A DNA stretch of 64,000 nt from Maratus speciosus (Eukaryota; Arthropoda; Arachnida; Araneae; Salticidae): positions 271,096,411 to 271,160,410 of the forward strand of contig OZ010786.1 in NCBI GenBank assembly GCA_963932465.1, given 5' to 3'. The notes under the pieces are model-generated. The model searched no databases. It was given only the letters and a program-made list of their open reading frames with translations, and had not been told where the DNA came from. Made by a program: the position numbers and the translations under genes. This document shows, in pieces, positions 20,758-32,819 of this stretch; positions within the stretch are counted from its first letter, which is position 1; every line of letters begins with the position of its first letter.

Positions 20758-23124
20758 CCTTTTTTTCTGTAATATTTTGAAATATTTGAGTCTCAATTAT
20801 CAATTTTAACAGTGTTGTAAAAATGGCACAGGATTCGCAAGACTTTTCTTTTTTAGTACTACTGTTGTTGTACTAATTCTTCACCTTATTTAGTAACATA
20901 AAACTTAAATTAAATAAGGATAAGATTACTATCTGTAAATAGAGGTAACAAAAATATTACAAACCATGCGAACCGACGGGGAGGGGTTACCATAGAAACA
21001 AATCAGTAATCGAGTTGCCATTCATTTCACATTGAAGGGTGCTGTGTGATGTCGCTATGTCAACCCACCTCCCCGCATTTCAATTTCTTTGCGGTTTTGT
21101 CTAAAATAAATTTTTTTTCAAGCTTACTATGCAAAACGTATTCTTAAAACTCCAATCTCCAAATACTGTATTGTTTAAGCTAATATGAAATACCTAATTT
21201 TGAAAACGAAAAATTTGCTTTGAAGTTCTTTTGAGAAAAGCTTCTGTCGAAGTTCTTTCAAAAATTCTATACGGTAATATATTTCTTCTTGATTTGCTTT
21301 CTTAATTCTAATATGGATAAAATATTTCATTGTAATATTTAAAAAATATATTTCTCTAAAATATAACAATAGATAAAAACAGATAGCAATTTAGATGACA
21401 ACGACAAAAGGTGATACGTAGTTTGTGGAATCTGCTGAGAGCACGTTTCATAGTGGCACGTTAGTTTTCCCCAAATAACACTTTAACAATGTATCTTGAG
21501 CTGTGCAAACAACAAAATAGTTGTTATTTAGATTCATTGTACATTGATTAATCCAAAAAATTTATTTTTTCCTAAATTCTGCAAATAAATTAAATCTCAA
21601 ATTTTTACATATTATAGTCGAAGTGGTAATTTTTATGTCCACTGTCATTTTCAATAATTTTCCTTTGAGATTTTTATTGCAAATGTTCTAGAAAACCAGA
21701 TTAGTGTAGCTTTTTCTTGCAAATGTTCAATTACAACGGATTTCGTTAGTGAAAAAATACTCATTTAATCGGGCTTCATTTCAAACAGAAATCCATAAAA
21801 TTTTAAAACGTATATTTTGAATCTAGTTTTAACAATTTCATCTATATTAAATATTATTAATTTCAATTACAACTGAATTGCTAAATGATATATCTAAAAT
21901 GCTTTTGCTATTTTTTCAAATAGTATTTATTTACTCACACGTATGAAGTGTTAATTTGTAACCATGAGAACAATCATAAAATGAATTTTAAAGAATTGTT
22001 TATTTTACTATTTTGATGTGTACATTTCTGAATTTAAAATACCTTGTATAGCTTTTATTTAAAATTATGCGCTATCATTTCGCTAAGGTACAATCACAGA
22101 CAAAGGAAAAAAAAAGAAACGTCAGGAATCTCGAAAAACTTGCAGTAAAATTGCTTGTCTTTAGACTTAATGATATCTCTTTTCCAGAAAGTGACGACTT
22201 TTTTGCTTAAAGTGTCTATATTATACCGACTATTTTGCACCGATCTCATTTTGTACTTTCTTCAAATTCTTTCGTCTAAGTCAATTTGGAATATTATACA
22301 GATTATGTATCTTTGTTAAAACTTTCGAAATTTAGCAGGTGTCGAAATTTTGAGCTGTTAATGTTAAATCTACTCGACGAACTCAATTTTATAACATACT
22401 AAGTTGACATACAATGAAAATATTTTTTACTTAAGAAAAAATGATAAAATATACTAAACATTATAAAGGAATAATTTAGATTCAAGAGAAAATGTGAAAT
22501 TATATTCATACAATATTGTACAAATATATTTCTGAAATGTAACAAGTCCAGCAAATTACAAACATAATAATTGTTAGAAAATTTATTCAGACATATACAT
22601 CTAATACGGTAACGTAGCAGTCTTTTAATATCTAACAATAAGTTGAAAAGTTTTTAGAATAATAAGACATTTTTGTATTAAAAAATAATTCTCCATTCTT
22701 GACAACACACAGTAAATTTATTGATTTGAAATAATAAACACATATAAAAGAGTCCTTCGGCCTGTACTAGGAAGAAAAGGTTGCTTTCACACTTCCCATT
22801 TTTTAAAATTCAGTTATTTTTACTCAGACATTCGAAGTTAAAATGCGCGGAAAGATTCTATCCCAATTTTCGTCAAATCTGAATTTGAATGAGAATTTCG
22901 TCAAATTATTCAGGTATAGTAAAGTTGGCTTCATTTATTTTATGGGGATTTATTTTTGTCACTAAGTATCACTAAGTTTGGCTAAAATTTGAGTAATTAG
23001 TTTTATTCATAGGAGAGGAGCAACAATCATACAACAATTAAACTTGTGAGAAAACAAGTTTTCTAAAACTGATATATGTAACCTGATTATGGAAAAATAA
23101 GCCACCCTAGGAGTTTAAACTGAT
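20758..23124. other. AT-rich stretch, nothing recognised
   Basis: A weak inverted pair (ACGGGGAGGGGTTAC near 20977; GTCAACCCACCTCCCCGC near 21059) is the only structure noted. The short minus-strand frames at 21175 and 22399 are A/T-biased and match nothing. Confidence 0.4.
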
Positions 23125-23745
23125 GTATCCCAGCCATTTTTTAGGGTAGAGGCAAAATAAAAAATGCCGCGGAATTCTTGTATCAAAGCGAAGCACTTAA
23201 GGATAAAAAAATACATTTTTAATTTTTTTGTACATCTTTTTTAATTTAAATATTGAAGTGGCCACCATTTATAAACAAGAGGGCGGATAAAGCTGGCAAT
23301 GAGTTCGTTCGAGAACTTGGTATGCCCTGTAGACAAGCTTAGTCACATACAAATCGGTTAATAAAAGCGAATGCAATCGCATGACAAAATCCAGATTGCT
23401 TCAAAATGTCAGAGATCGTAGAATTTCTACCTACTATATCTCAGCCAATTTCTAAAATAAAGGCAAAACATAAAACGCACCGGAATCCTCGAACCAGGGT
23501 CGAACACTTAAAGGAAAGAAGACATTTTCAATTTCTATTTCTTTTTTTTTTTTTTTTTTTTTTTTTTGTACATCTTTTTTAATTTTTGATAATTCAAAAA
23601 AATTTTAAGTCGCTTCCTTTTTGAAACAAGATGGTGGATGAAGCTGACCAACGAACTCGGTCGAGACCTTGGTATGTGCTGTACACATGCTCAGTCACAT
23701 CCAAATCTGTTCATAAATACGAGAGTTATCGGAAGACAAAAATCA
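23125..23745 (+). repeat. Tandem duplication, two units of about 321 bp
   Basis: Each unit runs CAGCCA..TT, GAGGCAAAA, (C)CGGAAT.C, GAACACTTAA, a T-run then TTTGTACATCTTTTTTAATTT, AAGCTG.CAA, CTTGGTATG, CAGTCACAT. The units start near 23131 and 23452. The second unit has expanded its T-run to 26 nt (23542-23567). Identity is perhaps 75-80% by eye. It is non-coding. Confidence 0.75.
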
Positions 23746-24324
23746 CACACACACACATGTAAATATACATATAAGTATCAACATTTGAACGGACAGTGGT
23801 TTTTAGGTCTGTAGGTAATGATCGATGAAAATATGCTGAAAATTCCCGGAATTGCTTTCCTCCGGACATCTGGAAGAGCTGGTTTTTGTTTTTGTACTGG
23901 AAGCTGCGTAAAAGATAAATAAAATTTTTAAAGCATTAAAATTCTAAATAGAATAAATCTTAATCTAAAAATTAACCATATAACATATGATGCTAACGAA
24001 AGAATATTAGATAAAACCTTTCCCTTATGATCCCATCAAGATACTTTAAAAATAATTTTAATGAACTATAAATAAATGAAAACAGGGAACAAGATTCAAA
24101 TATCATTCTAGAAATATTAATGAGACAAAATAAGAATTTTTGATTAAAAATATTTACGAATGTATGTATTCTTATAACATCACTGCATGAAACCAGGTGT
24201 AACTTAATAAATTCGTCTGAAATAGATTTCTTGAAGTTGCCAGGAATTTTCTTTATAATAAAACTGATTTGAAGTAAGACATTAGTAGTTACTTTAATTT
24301 GTCTCGTTTAGTTTCTATCCTTAA

Positions 24325-24740
24325 GGGTGTATTCCAAAAAATATTTTTCCACCCTCAACAGCTCAAAATTTTCTGAGACATTTTCAGACTCATTTTTAAA
24401 AGTAAAAACATGAAACTTGCTGGGGTGATTTCTGAAGACATGTTTAACATGCCGTGTGATTTCATTTTCAGCTCAATTAATTAGAATTTGATTTTTAAAC
24501 AATTATTTTCTCAGTATGACCATTTTTTTCATTCCCAGATCGCCCGCTTCTGAAAATTCGGTTCAAAACGCCAACTTTGACAGCGTTTTTTACAGTATTA
24601 TCTGCATTTATCAAAAAATTAAGAAGCACCGCACATTATATAGTTTCTAAATAAGAGAATTTCGAAGTTTGATGCGTTTGAGAGCAAAAATGAATTTTAA
24701 AATGAATCAGAAAATAAGCAGTTTGGATCGGAATACATCC
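24325..24740. mobile_element. 416-bp TTAA-flanked MITE with GGGTGTATTCC ends
   Basis: TTAA duplications (24321-24324 and 24741-24744) bracket ends GGGTGTATTCC and GGAATACATCC. Degenerate relatives lie at 37055-37455 (inverted relative to this copy) and about 26530-26830. Shared interior marks include TTTTCTGA.TCATTTT, ATTCGGTTCAAAA and ACTATATAATGT-like blocks. The TTAA target puts it with piggyBac-like or other TTAA-specific elements. It is non-coding. Confidence 0.85.
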
Positions 24741-24744
24741 TTAA

Positions 24745-26029
24745 TGTGAATTTAGTTAGTATCGAATGATGAAAATATATGCAGCGATTTTTGAAACAGT
24801 TTTATTTTATTTTTTTAACTTATGCAATTTAACTTATTATCGCATAATATTAAATTATTCTCGCAGGACATATATGAAAAGCAATATTAAAATATTTCTG
24901 TTTTGTTAAAATCAATTGCAGATCCATAAATGAATTTAAACCTGTAGTAAAAATGTTTGCTTTGCTTTATCTTATGTGTTCTGGTGTTTGACTAAGTCCC
25001 AGGCTTCATTTTTAATAACAAAACTTATTTTCATTTCCATAAATTTTCGATAAAACGCTAAATAAAGACAATATTTACCAAAGATTAATTATTAATATCA
25101 TATTTTAAAAAAAGAGTGATTTTCTGTAAATAATGGTAAAATTCGTAAAAATAACGAGAGCCGTTTGATAACGTTTTTGATTTTTTTAAAAATAACTTTT
25201 GCTATATTTTATACACAGTGTACACTTACGATAATATTTTTCAAATGAATTAAAATTTAAAATAAATTTCAAAATGATAAAGAAAATGTAATGTGATTGT
25301 CGACGCTAATTTGTTATTAATCGACTTAAGGAAAAGTAGCTATTCTTTTTGTCTATTATATATATACGTATGTATATATGCACGTACTCACTTACGTATG
25401 TATGCATGCATGTATTATGTATTAATGTATTTCCGCAATATTCTCAACTTTTGACTTTACAATTCTTGTACACCAGGGATAGTTTTAAGCCCAAATTAGT
25501 CCCTGTATCTTTTCTTCTATTTTTACAGTGGTATGTCCAATTTTTATAATATACTATTTCCATTACGTATTAAACGTAAGCGATGCTGTCAAAAGATTAC
25601 TTTTTCAAATAAGAGAGTGGCGACACACGAGGAAAGGAAAATTCATCGGTGGAAAGGATTTTGAGGACAGACCGACAAACCTGCCATTAGTATTAAGCTA
25701 ATCTTTGATGAATTGTCTCATTCACATAGCGTAACTTATCCAGGCAAGTGTTGCTACGTTCAGGAATGCTAAATTGTCATATTATAGATGAAAATATCAA
25801 ATATGAGTATGCGTCCTATGAGTATGTTTATAGACACTTATTTAAAAAGGCACTCTATTGACAAAGAAGTAGATTTAATTAAGTGTAGATAACTATAACA
25901 CAGAAACACCATGTTTTGCCAAATATCTCCCGCTAATGTACTGGGGCTTGCGCGAAATAAGTAAATAAAAATAGAGACGATATTAACAATACAAGTATTT
26001 TTGTACGATGCCGGAATTTGCAGCCCCGG
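24745..26029. other. AT-rich stretch with short simple repeats
   Basis: A TATG/TGCA-rich run lies at about 25355-25425. The short frame over it (25349-25549) is an artefact of that run. Nothing else was recognised. Confidence 0.4.
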
Positions 26030-27391
26030 TGTAAAAATTAAAAGTTCGGCCCGAGCCCGGCCAGTTTACATTTTTACAGTTCTTGGCCTGACCCGACTCA
26101 ATTTCTGCAAAAAGTTCCGTTTTTTCTCGACATCCATTTAAGATTCTTTTAATGAATACTACAGATATATTTATAGGAACATTTTACAATATATTTCAGT
26201 TTACTGTGTGTTCGCAAAACAGAAAACGCACAACAGTGTCATTAATGCTTACTTACAGAGTTTTAGTCATCGTCTCTAGACGTTTCAAAATTCAAATAAG
26301 GATTCATTAAAAAAATTAATGTAGTTTAAAATAAAGTGTTTAAAACATGATAACTTTTAAGCTGTATAATAAAAAGTAGATTTATAAATCTATTTTTCTC
26401 ATTTTTAAAGCTTTTCTCAAATCCAAAGGACTCAAATTCTAACACATTTAGGAATTCATTCCTTTTTGGAAACGCGTCAGAGTTGCTGGTATTCTTATTT
26501 AGAAACTATGTAAATGCCATTTTCCCCCTTAGATAAAAGCAATATATTTTTCAGAAAATACTGCCAAAGTTAGCATTTTGAATCGAATTTCCGGAAGCGA
26601 TAGCACAGAAAAGAAGAAATATCTACAGTCACGTGACAAGAATCTCTGTTATCTCTGTAAGTAATTTATCAAAAATGGAAAAACCTATTCGTTTCCAAAT
26701 GCCTTCAATAGTCAGGCCTGTCAATTTTATGTATTTACAGTTTATAATGAGTCAGAAAATGTGCCTGAAAGTTTCGCATTGTTGAGCAGTGAATATGATA
26801 CATTTCCATTTTTCTTAAACTACATTTCCAAAGATACTATTAACAGAAGTTCGTTATCGTCATTAATACTTTTACAAAACATAATGCCTGCCCTATACAT
26901 GCTGAGAGCGATTAAGACCAGTTCCGTCCCGGCACGACTATGTAGAAAAATTGCAAGCCTGATCTCGGCCCGGCACGAGTCTGCTGAAACAATTAAACCC
27001 GGGAACAGACATCATGTAACTGTACGATGTCAATCTCTACGATGAACATGTTACATTTCTGTATTAATGTTGTTAAACTCGCATCGGCTCGTGACGCACA
27101 TTTATACTTCTCGAGAAATTCATATTCATTGAAAATGGCTCGTTTTATATCTGCATCACTTAAATTTTTATATCGGGCCTATAGCCCCGCTTATTTTTTT
27201 TATCGGACCGGTCCTGCAGGCCCGCTCAATTTTTTTGCCGGCCCGGCCCGTTTACTTTTTTTATCGGCTCGCCCCGTTGAAAAAATATCTAAATCTGCCG
27301 GCCCGCCTCGGCTTATTTGAAAGTTCGCCTTCATTTCGCCGGCCTGGTCCGCGGGCCGGGTACGGGCCCCGGGCGCTGCAGACCTCTAGCG
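26030..27391. repeat. Region bounded by GC-rich GGCCCGG blocks, possible non-autonomous element
   Basis: Three islands (26028-26130, 26920-27010, 27170-27390) carry repeated GGCCCGGCC, CCCGGC and CCGGCCCG motifs separated by T-runs, in an otherwise AT-rich setting. The right end complement begins TAGAGGTCTGCAGCGCCCGG. The left edge has a comparable TTTGCAGCCCCGG (about 26018). This suggests inverted, hAT-like ends, but the flanks do not give a convincing 8-bp duplication. The frames at 26761-27320 are translations of these repeats and not genes. Confidence 0.45.
26530..26830 (-). repeat. Degenerate copy of the 24325-24740 MITE family
   Basis: Blocks TTTGAATCGAATTTCC, GAGTCAGAAAATGTGCC and TTGTTGAGCA line up with the copy at 37055-37455 and, inverted, with 24325-24740. 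The ends are no longer recognisable. It lies inside the GC-block region, so its insertion is nested or both have decayed together. Confidence 0.6.
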
Positions 27392-28216
27392 TGATATCGG
27401 ACAAAATGTGAGAAGGATAATAATTGAATACTAACTTACTCAGCAAATATTAAAGAATAATTTATTTACAGATTATTAACATTAAAAAATCTTTATTTAG
27501 AATTATAGGTTCGGATATAGCAGATACTACCCAACACCAAGTTATACTTTTAAAAAACATCTACGTACTGGATAGTATTATTAAACTATGCGCTAGTCAC
27601 TTCACACTTTACCGAACTCAGCTAGGATTATCGGAGAACTACTCAGGTATCTACCTTCGTAACTTACACGTTTCTTCCAGCCGGAGTCAATATTTTCTCA
27701 TAAATATTTTCACTGGCAAATCTACTGCTCAAATCTCCAGCCTCTACCCACGAGACTAGAGCCAAGACTACCCAAAACTCTCTCTTAGCTTTTTCCTCTA
27801 GACCTAGAGAAAAACACGTGGTATCATCTCCTGTAACTTAAGGAATCTCCTTATCGCTCACTGAACTTCGTTTCCTCGCTCGGTCATTAACTAGAGATTC
27901 CCAAGGATTCTTCCTTTTGTTAATGTTATATATTTTCTTTGTTGCCCACATTCCTGTATACAAAAGGAATTCTGGTATGTCTTTTACACAATGGAACTTT
28001 TCATGCAATAAGATATGAATATAATAGGCTCCAATCCCAAAAATAAGAAAAAAAAAACATTTCTGAAACCCAAGAACGTAGAAAGTGATAAACATACAAA
28101 ATACAATAAATAAAATAATATTAATTAACAGTAATCTTAATTAGTCGCACGTTCGTTAACGTCAGACACCTGACAATAACATTTACAATTGTCTAAGATA
28201 TTCATTAAATTATACC
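27392..28216. other. Moderately GC-richer stretch; possible solo LTR on minus strand
   Basis: Read on the minus strand, 27480-27860 has a less AT-rich body followed by AATAAAG and an AT-rich tail, as a solo LTR would. I could not define TG...CA ends or a target duplication. Short frames (27838-28095, minus) match nothing known. Confidence 0.25.
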
Positions 28217-28218
28217 TA

Positions 28219-28453
28219 CACTGTAAAATAAATAATGCCAGTTTTCCGGTATGAATCGGAAAAATAGTTGCCCTTATCGTACCGGAATAATTTCCAAACC
28301 AGCTCGGAATAAAATCCATAAAATACCGTTTTACTGACTATTTCCTTATTTTTACGGATTTTATTCCGAGCTGGGTCGGAAATTATTCCGATACGGTAAG
28401 GGCAACTTTTTTCCGATTCCTTCTGGAAAACTGGCAGCATTTCTTTTACAGCG
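28219..28453. mobile_element. 235-bp foldback MITE with TA flanks
   Basis: TA (28217-28218 and 28454-28455) flanks ends CACTGTAAAATAAATAATGC and CGCTGTAAAAGAAATGCTGC. Nearly the whole element is an inverted repeat, with arms of about 105 bp (for example TTTTCCGGTATGAATCGG and TGCCCTTATCGTACCGGAAT). The two minus-strand frames here are by-products. Confidence 0.85.
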
Positions 28454-29176
28454 TACGTATTATCCTATAATAGAGATATCATGATAATATTGGAAATTTC
28501 CATTTAAAAAAATGCTTTTAAGGTGTAAAGTAATTGTAAAATAATGATCGACACTCCTTTTGAAAACGCTGTATCTCTTTTAAAAATTGTCGTAAATACA
28601 AAAAGAAACGGAAAAAAGGTTTGGAAACCGAAACTTTGGTACATAAATATTCTTTCGTAAAAGAAAAAGCAAAGTTTAGTAAAAAATAAACATTTGAAAG
28701 TCACCTTAAATCGTTAATTTATTCGTCCTTTTGCTTCATCTATAGTCTTTTTGCGTAAGGAAATGTTAAAAACTAGATTGTATTTTTCAATTATTCTGAA
28801 TATCGAGCCATTGTACAAAATATTTTTTGTAAAGCTAAGTTTAAAAATCTTCCATAGATTCCCTTCTTTTATCCTCAAACAATTTGCATTTTACAGTTCA
28901 GAAGAAAACGTTCTCTAATAATAGTTTTAAACTTTAAACATCCCTTCTTTGTATCCGGATAAAATGTTAGAAAAAGTTATTGACAAAGTACTAGTTGAAT
29001 ATTTTTGCACAATAAGCAAATATCTTTTAGGTAAACACATACTATTTTTGAATAAGTCGGTTTGTTTGGGGAAAGCTTTCAAAAGGGAATAAGGAAAAGT
29101 TGCATTGGAAAAAGAATATTTGTTTTGAATCTTTACACTAATGCAATTTGTGTCTATTTTGAAAATGAAAACTTAA

Positions 29177-29377
29177 CCCCTTCGGGACGGGAGCCTTTTA
29201 CGAAATTTTTAATCTTTAGTCACCGTTTTTTTAAAAACAGAAATTTGTTTCTTCTTAAATCGAGAAATTGCGCTGATTAAATAAGGTAAATTTTACAGTA
29301 AAATTTTTCTGGTGAGGAAAAGCAAGGATTCTGAGCGCTTCATGCGGCACGTATACGTGTCGCTCGTCCCCAAGGGG
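29177..29377. mobile_element. 201-bp piggyBac-like MITE
   Basis: TTAA (29173-29176 and 29378-29381) flanks ends CCCCTTCGGGACG and CGTCCCCAAGGGG, which are 12 of 13 bp matched. TTAA followed by CCC is the classical piggyBac boundary. It is non-coding. A probable relative lies at 16510-16707. Confidence 0.85.
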
Positions 29378-29519
29378 TTAAGTTAAAAGCAATTTTAGAA
29401 AATGGAAAATTTCAACAAAGTGTCCAAAGTAGGTTAGAAATTAATGTAAAAATTAATGGCTCAGTCATGTTTAATGCACACATTTAAGCACAATTCAGAA
29501 TAAAATGAATAACATAAAC

Positions 29520-31271
29520 TAGAGAACAGGAATTCTGCTTTTTCAGAATTTACTGTCCTCCCCGATGAAAATATACATATGTATGTACATATAACCATTA
29601 AATAAACATTACCGACCATCAACAAAAACTGTGAAATTATAAAAAAAATGACATTAACAAATACAGTTCCACCCAACACACTTAACATAGATTCCAAGAA
29701 CATAGTAAAAACCAGCAGAAATCGAATAACAGAAATGGAATGATGGAAATTTGCAGAACTTAGACAGAATCATCGGGTCCCAAATGCTTTAAGTTCCAGA
29801 AATAAAATGTGCGGTTTCATCTTCGTATTAGCCATAAATTAGCCAAAAAATATGAATTTGGGACTACCACACTCAGAAAACCGAGAAATAAACCCTTGGA
29901 CAACAATTAAGTTCAAAATGAAACAAGATTAAAAAGATAGAGGAAAAAAACAAACAAATGACCAAATTAAAATCCATACTTCATAGTATAACAAATACAC
30001 GCATTATGCCTTTTATTCTCATTTTAGATAGTATACCATTGGAAATTAATATGATATTGCCCTGAGTAGGCTACAATTTAAATACAAGTTAATCGTTAAC
30101 TTTATTAAATATTAATGAATATGAATAAACTTAATATGAATTGATAAATATATAAATATAACTACACCATTATACATATAAAAGTATCGAATCAACATCC
30201 ATTATAAAATGTGTATTAGCAACGTAGTTATATATCAAATGCCCATTTTTTTTTTAAATTATCCATTACGTATTATCCAGAAACACGACGCTCTTCCGTA
30301 TTCTAACATTTACCCACTCAACCGTCCTGTAATAATTTATTATTATTATTTTACAATTTTTATTATTTTATAATTAATTTCTTATTTTCTTTACGCATGT
30401 GTTAATTTGTTTTTATGTAAATATAGATGCAGTAGAGTCCCGAATTTATACCTTTGGAATGGATCGTTTTCTTCTCATGGACTGATGGCTTCTATTATTA
30501 TGAAACAGCCATTATAAATGAAGTGTTAGGTGAAGAGCAGCCGTAAAAAGTTAGAACTCTGATTTTCTGGTCAGAATGGGGGGGGGGGGGAATGGCATAA
30601 TTAAAAAAATATATATATGGCCAATTTTTTTCCATTTTTTTTTCTCTTTCATCTTCACATCATCTTTCATTTCCACTTTAAGACTTAAAAAGCGCGATTT
30701 TATTTGATATAAAACGACGTCATCCGAATCCGCTAAAGAATTCCCCATTTACGATCCAGTCATAAAAACATCTACAATAAAGTATGCATAGGACGTCACT
30801 ATCTCAGAATAATACACAAATCCAGCAAAAAGAAATAAACAAGAAACTCAACAAAAAGAAATCGGCTATCAAATGATTCATATGCCTTCATGTGTTTTTA
30901 ATATTAATATAGCTATTTAAAATTAAATTTAGTTTATAATAGCTCCATGTTTTATCAGAAATCATTCATTTATATTTTTCTCAAAATAGCACGTATGTTA
31001 ATTACATTTTTTTTCAATTTTTATGGGAAAATGGCAACAAAAAGATATTGCTATTTTATAACTATTTTTCCTTTACTTTCTACAGAAATGGAGTACTTGA
31101 GTTGCCAAAATTAAACAAATGTCGCTAAAAACTACAAAAAAATTAATATTTCAAAAATAAATGGAGATACAATTTTCACACAAATTGCATTTAAAAAGTA
31201 CTTTTCTTTCCCAATACGAGGTATAAAAATTGAAAATGTGCAATGCTTAAAAGTTAAAAAAATTGCTATAG
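29520..31271 (-). repeat. Dispersed repeat, copy 2, with about 1 kb extra internal sequence
   Basis: This is the inverted relative of 10503-11470. The outer parts (29520-29600 and 30665-31271) match that copy. The 29600-30665 part has no counterpart there and may be an insertion. It contains a run of about 12 G near 30580. It lacks the 264-bp MITE, so it provides the empty site near 30905. Confidence 0.72.
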
Positions 31272-31299
31272 AGTATTCTAAAATAATAATAATAAGATT

Positions 31300-31303
<4 letters not shown>

Positions 31304-31332
<29 letters not shown>
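31304..31332. repeat. Poly-A tract (29 nt)
   Basis: This is an uninterrupted A-run just beyond the boundary of the dispersed repeat (copy 2). It is too long to be typical background even in AT-rich DNA. Confidence 0.9.
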
Positions 31333-31334
<2 letters not shown>

Positions 31335-31913
31335 ATACAACGTAGTGTTGGGTATATCTGTATATACTAGAAAAGTATGAATGGGTGTATCATAAAAGTT
31401 CAAAGATATATGAAGCTTAAATAACATCAAATATTTCTATTCTGTATTACTCTTTTTTAATCTTATCCTAATCTATTTATGATGAACTTAATTCGGTACT
31501 GACAATAAAAATAGTGCAAATATAAGCTTCATTTGGCATTTCATAAAACTAAATTCACCGTAGTAATAATATTTTCTTTTTACAATATAGCTAAAACAAA
31601 ACCCTTGTTCAAAGATTAAACTTATCATTGTACTAAGCGCTCTTCGAAAGGAGGTCGTAAAGTTCCAAAGCCGCCTTGTCCGCTCTGCGATATACTAGAT
31701 AGGTTTTTAATGAACTTTTAAAGATGCAGATGGCGTATTCAGAGATTCACTCAATACAAACTAGTCGCGAATCCCATAGTATTTATGCGATTAATTCTAA
31801 TTAAATTAGTCTGTTTTTAACAATATTACGTTTATTGCTTTTATACTGCTACTGGGCATTGCATTACACAAATATATCATTAAAAGTTGTTATCTAGGCT
31901 TTTAAAGACGATG

Positions 31914-32115
31914 CATTGTTAAAAATTTGCAGCATTCTGTCCAGCCATTTGACTGTTTTTTATCGAAAACAGTTACATAACCGTAATTTAACACTATTCT
32001 GACCATATTATTGCCCATTTTATGGTCATAATGTACTTAAATTACGGTTATGAAACCGTTTTTTAAAAAAAAACGGTCGAATGACTGGATAGAATGCTGC
32101 AAATTTTTAACAGTG
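31914..32115. mobile_element. 202-bp foldback MITE with CACTGTTAAAAA ends
   Basis: The ends CATTGTTAAAAATTTGCAGC and the right-end complement CACTGTTAAAAATTTGCAGC agree at 29 of the first 31 bp, and the arms extend about 95 bp each with a short centre. TG dinucleotides flank both ends, where TA would be expected for this kind of end. It resembles the 28219 element in its first bases (CACTGT) only, so a shared family is a guess. The short plus frame 32050-32256 is not a gene. Confidence 0.8.
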
Positions 32116-32819
32116 TGGTATACACAGAGTACGCCGCCCCTGTTATTATGTATGTCCAAATCGTTCGTGTCTTTAAGGGTTAATTTCTCGGCTACTTACC
32201 AACGTTTTTTTCGAAAATCATTATCAATAATGCTTTTATACTTCTGCTACGGGTAGGTACTTCCAGCGTTCTTCAACACCTTTGCTGAATGCCCGAAAAT
32301 CGAAATTTGTGTGTAATGGAAAAAAGCGCTTTTTGAAAAAAACTATGTGACATAAGTATCGCTATAGTTTTCCTGCAAGGTTAAAATTAACGTATACTAC
32401 CTCTAATTTTTTTTTTTTATAATTTTTCAGTAGTTTCGGAAATAGTAGATGGGGGAGCATATTTTCGCACTACATTTTCGACGATATCTCTGAAAATATA
32501 ATACCTAAAATTAAATTAAATGTATTTTTGAGTTCAGCTTTATGAAAGCTTTCCCACGATACCCCACACGATATACAAAGAAAAGATTTTTTTAAGTAAG
32601 TTAATTAGCCCCTCTACATTTTTCATAAATATATTTGTGAATGTTTAATAATCTGTAAATATGTGGGTCAATACTCTTTATTGCTTCCGCCAATTTGAAC
32701 TTTCCACGTTCATAGTTTACGTAGTACACTTTTCATAGCTTACGAGTAAAATGGCTGTGACAGACAGACAAAGGAGTGATTTTATAATCGTTGCGTTTTT
32801 ACTTTTTACAGAACCTTAA

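Noticed and set aside
20970..21080. Inverted GGGGAGGGGTTAC / GTCAACCCACCTCCCC pair as a MITE
   Set aside because: The match is short and interrupted, with no flanking duplication.
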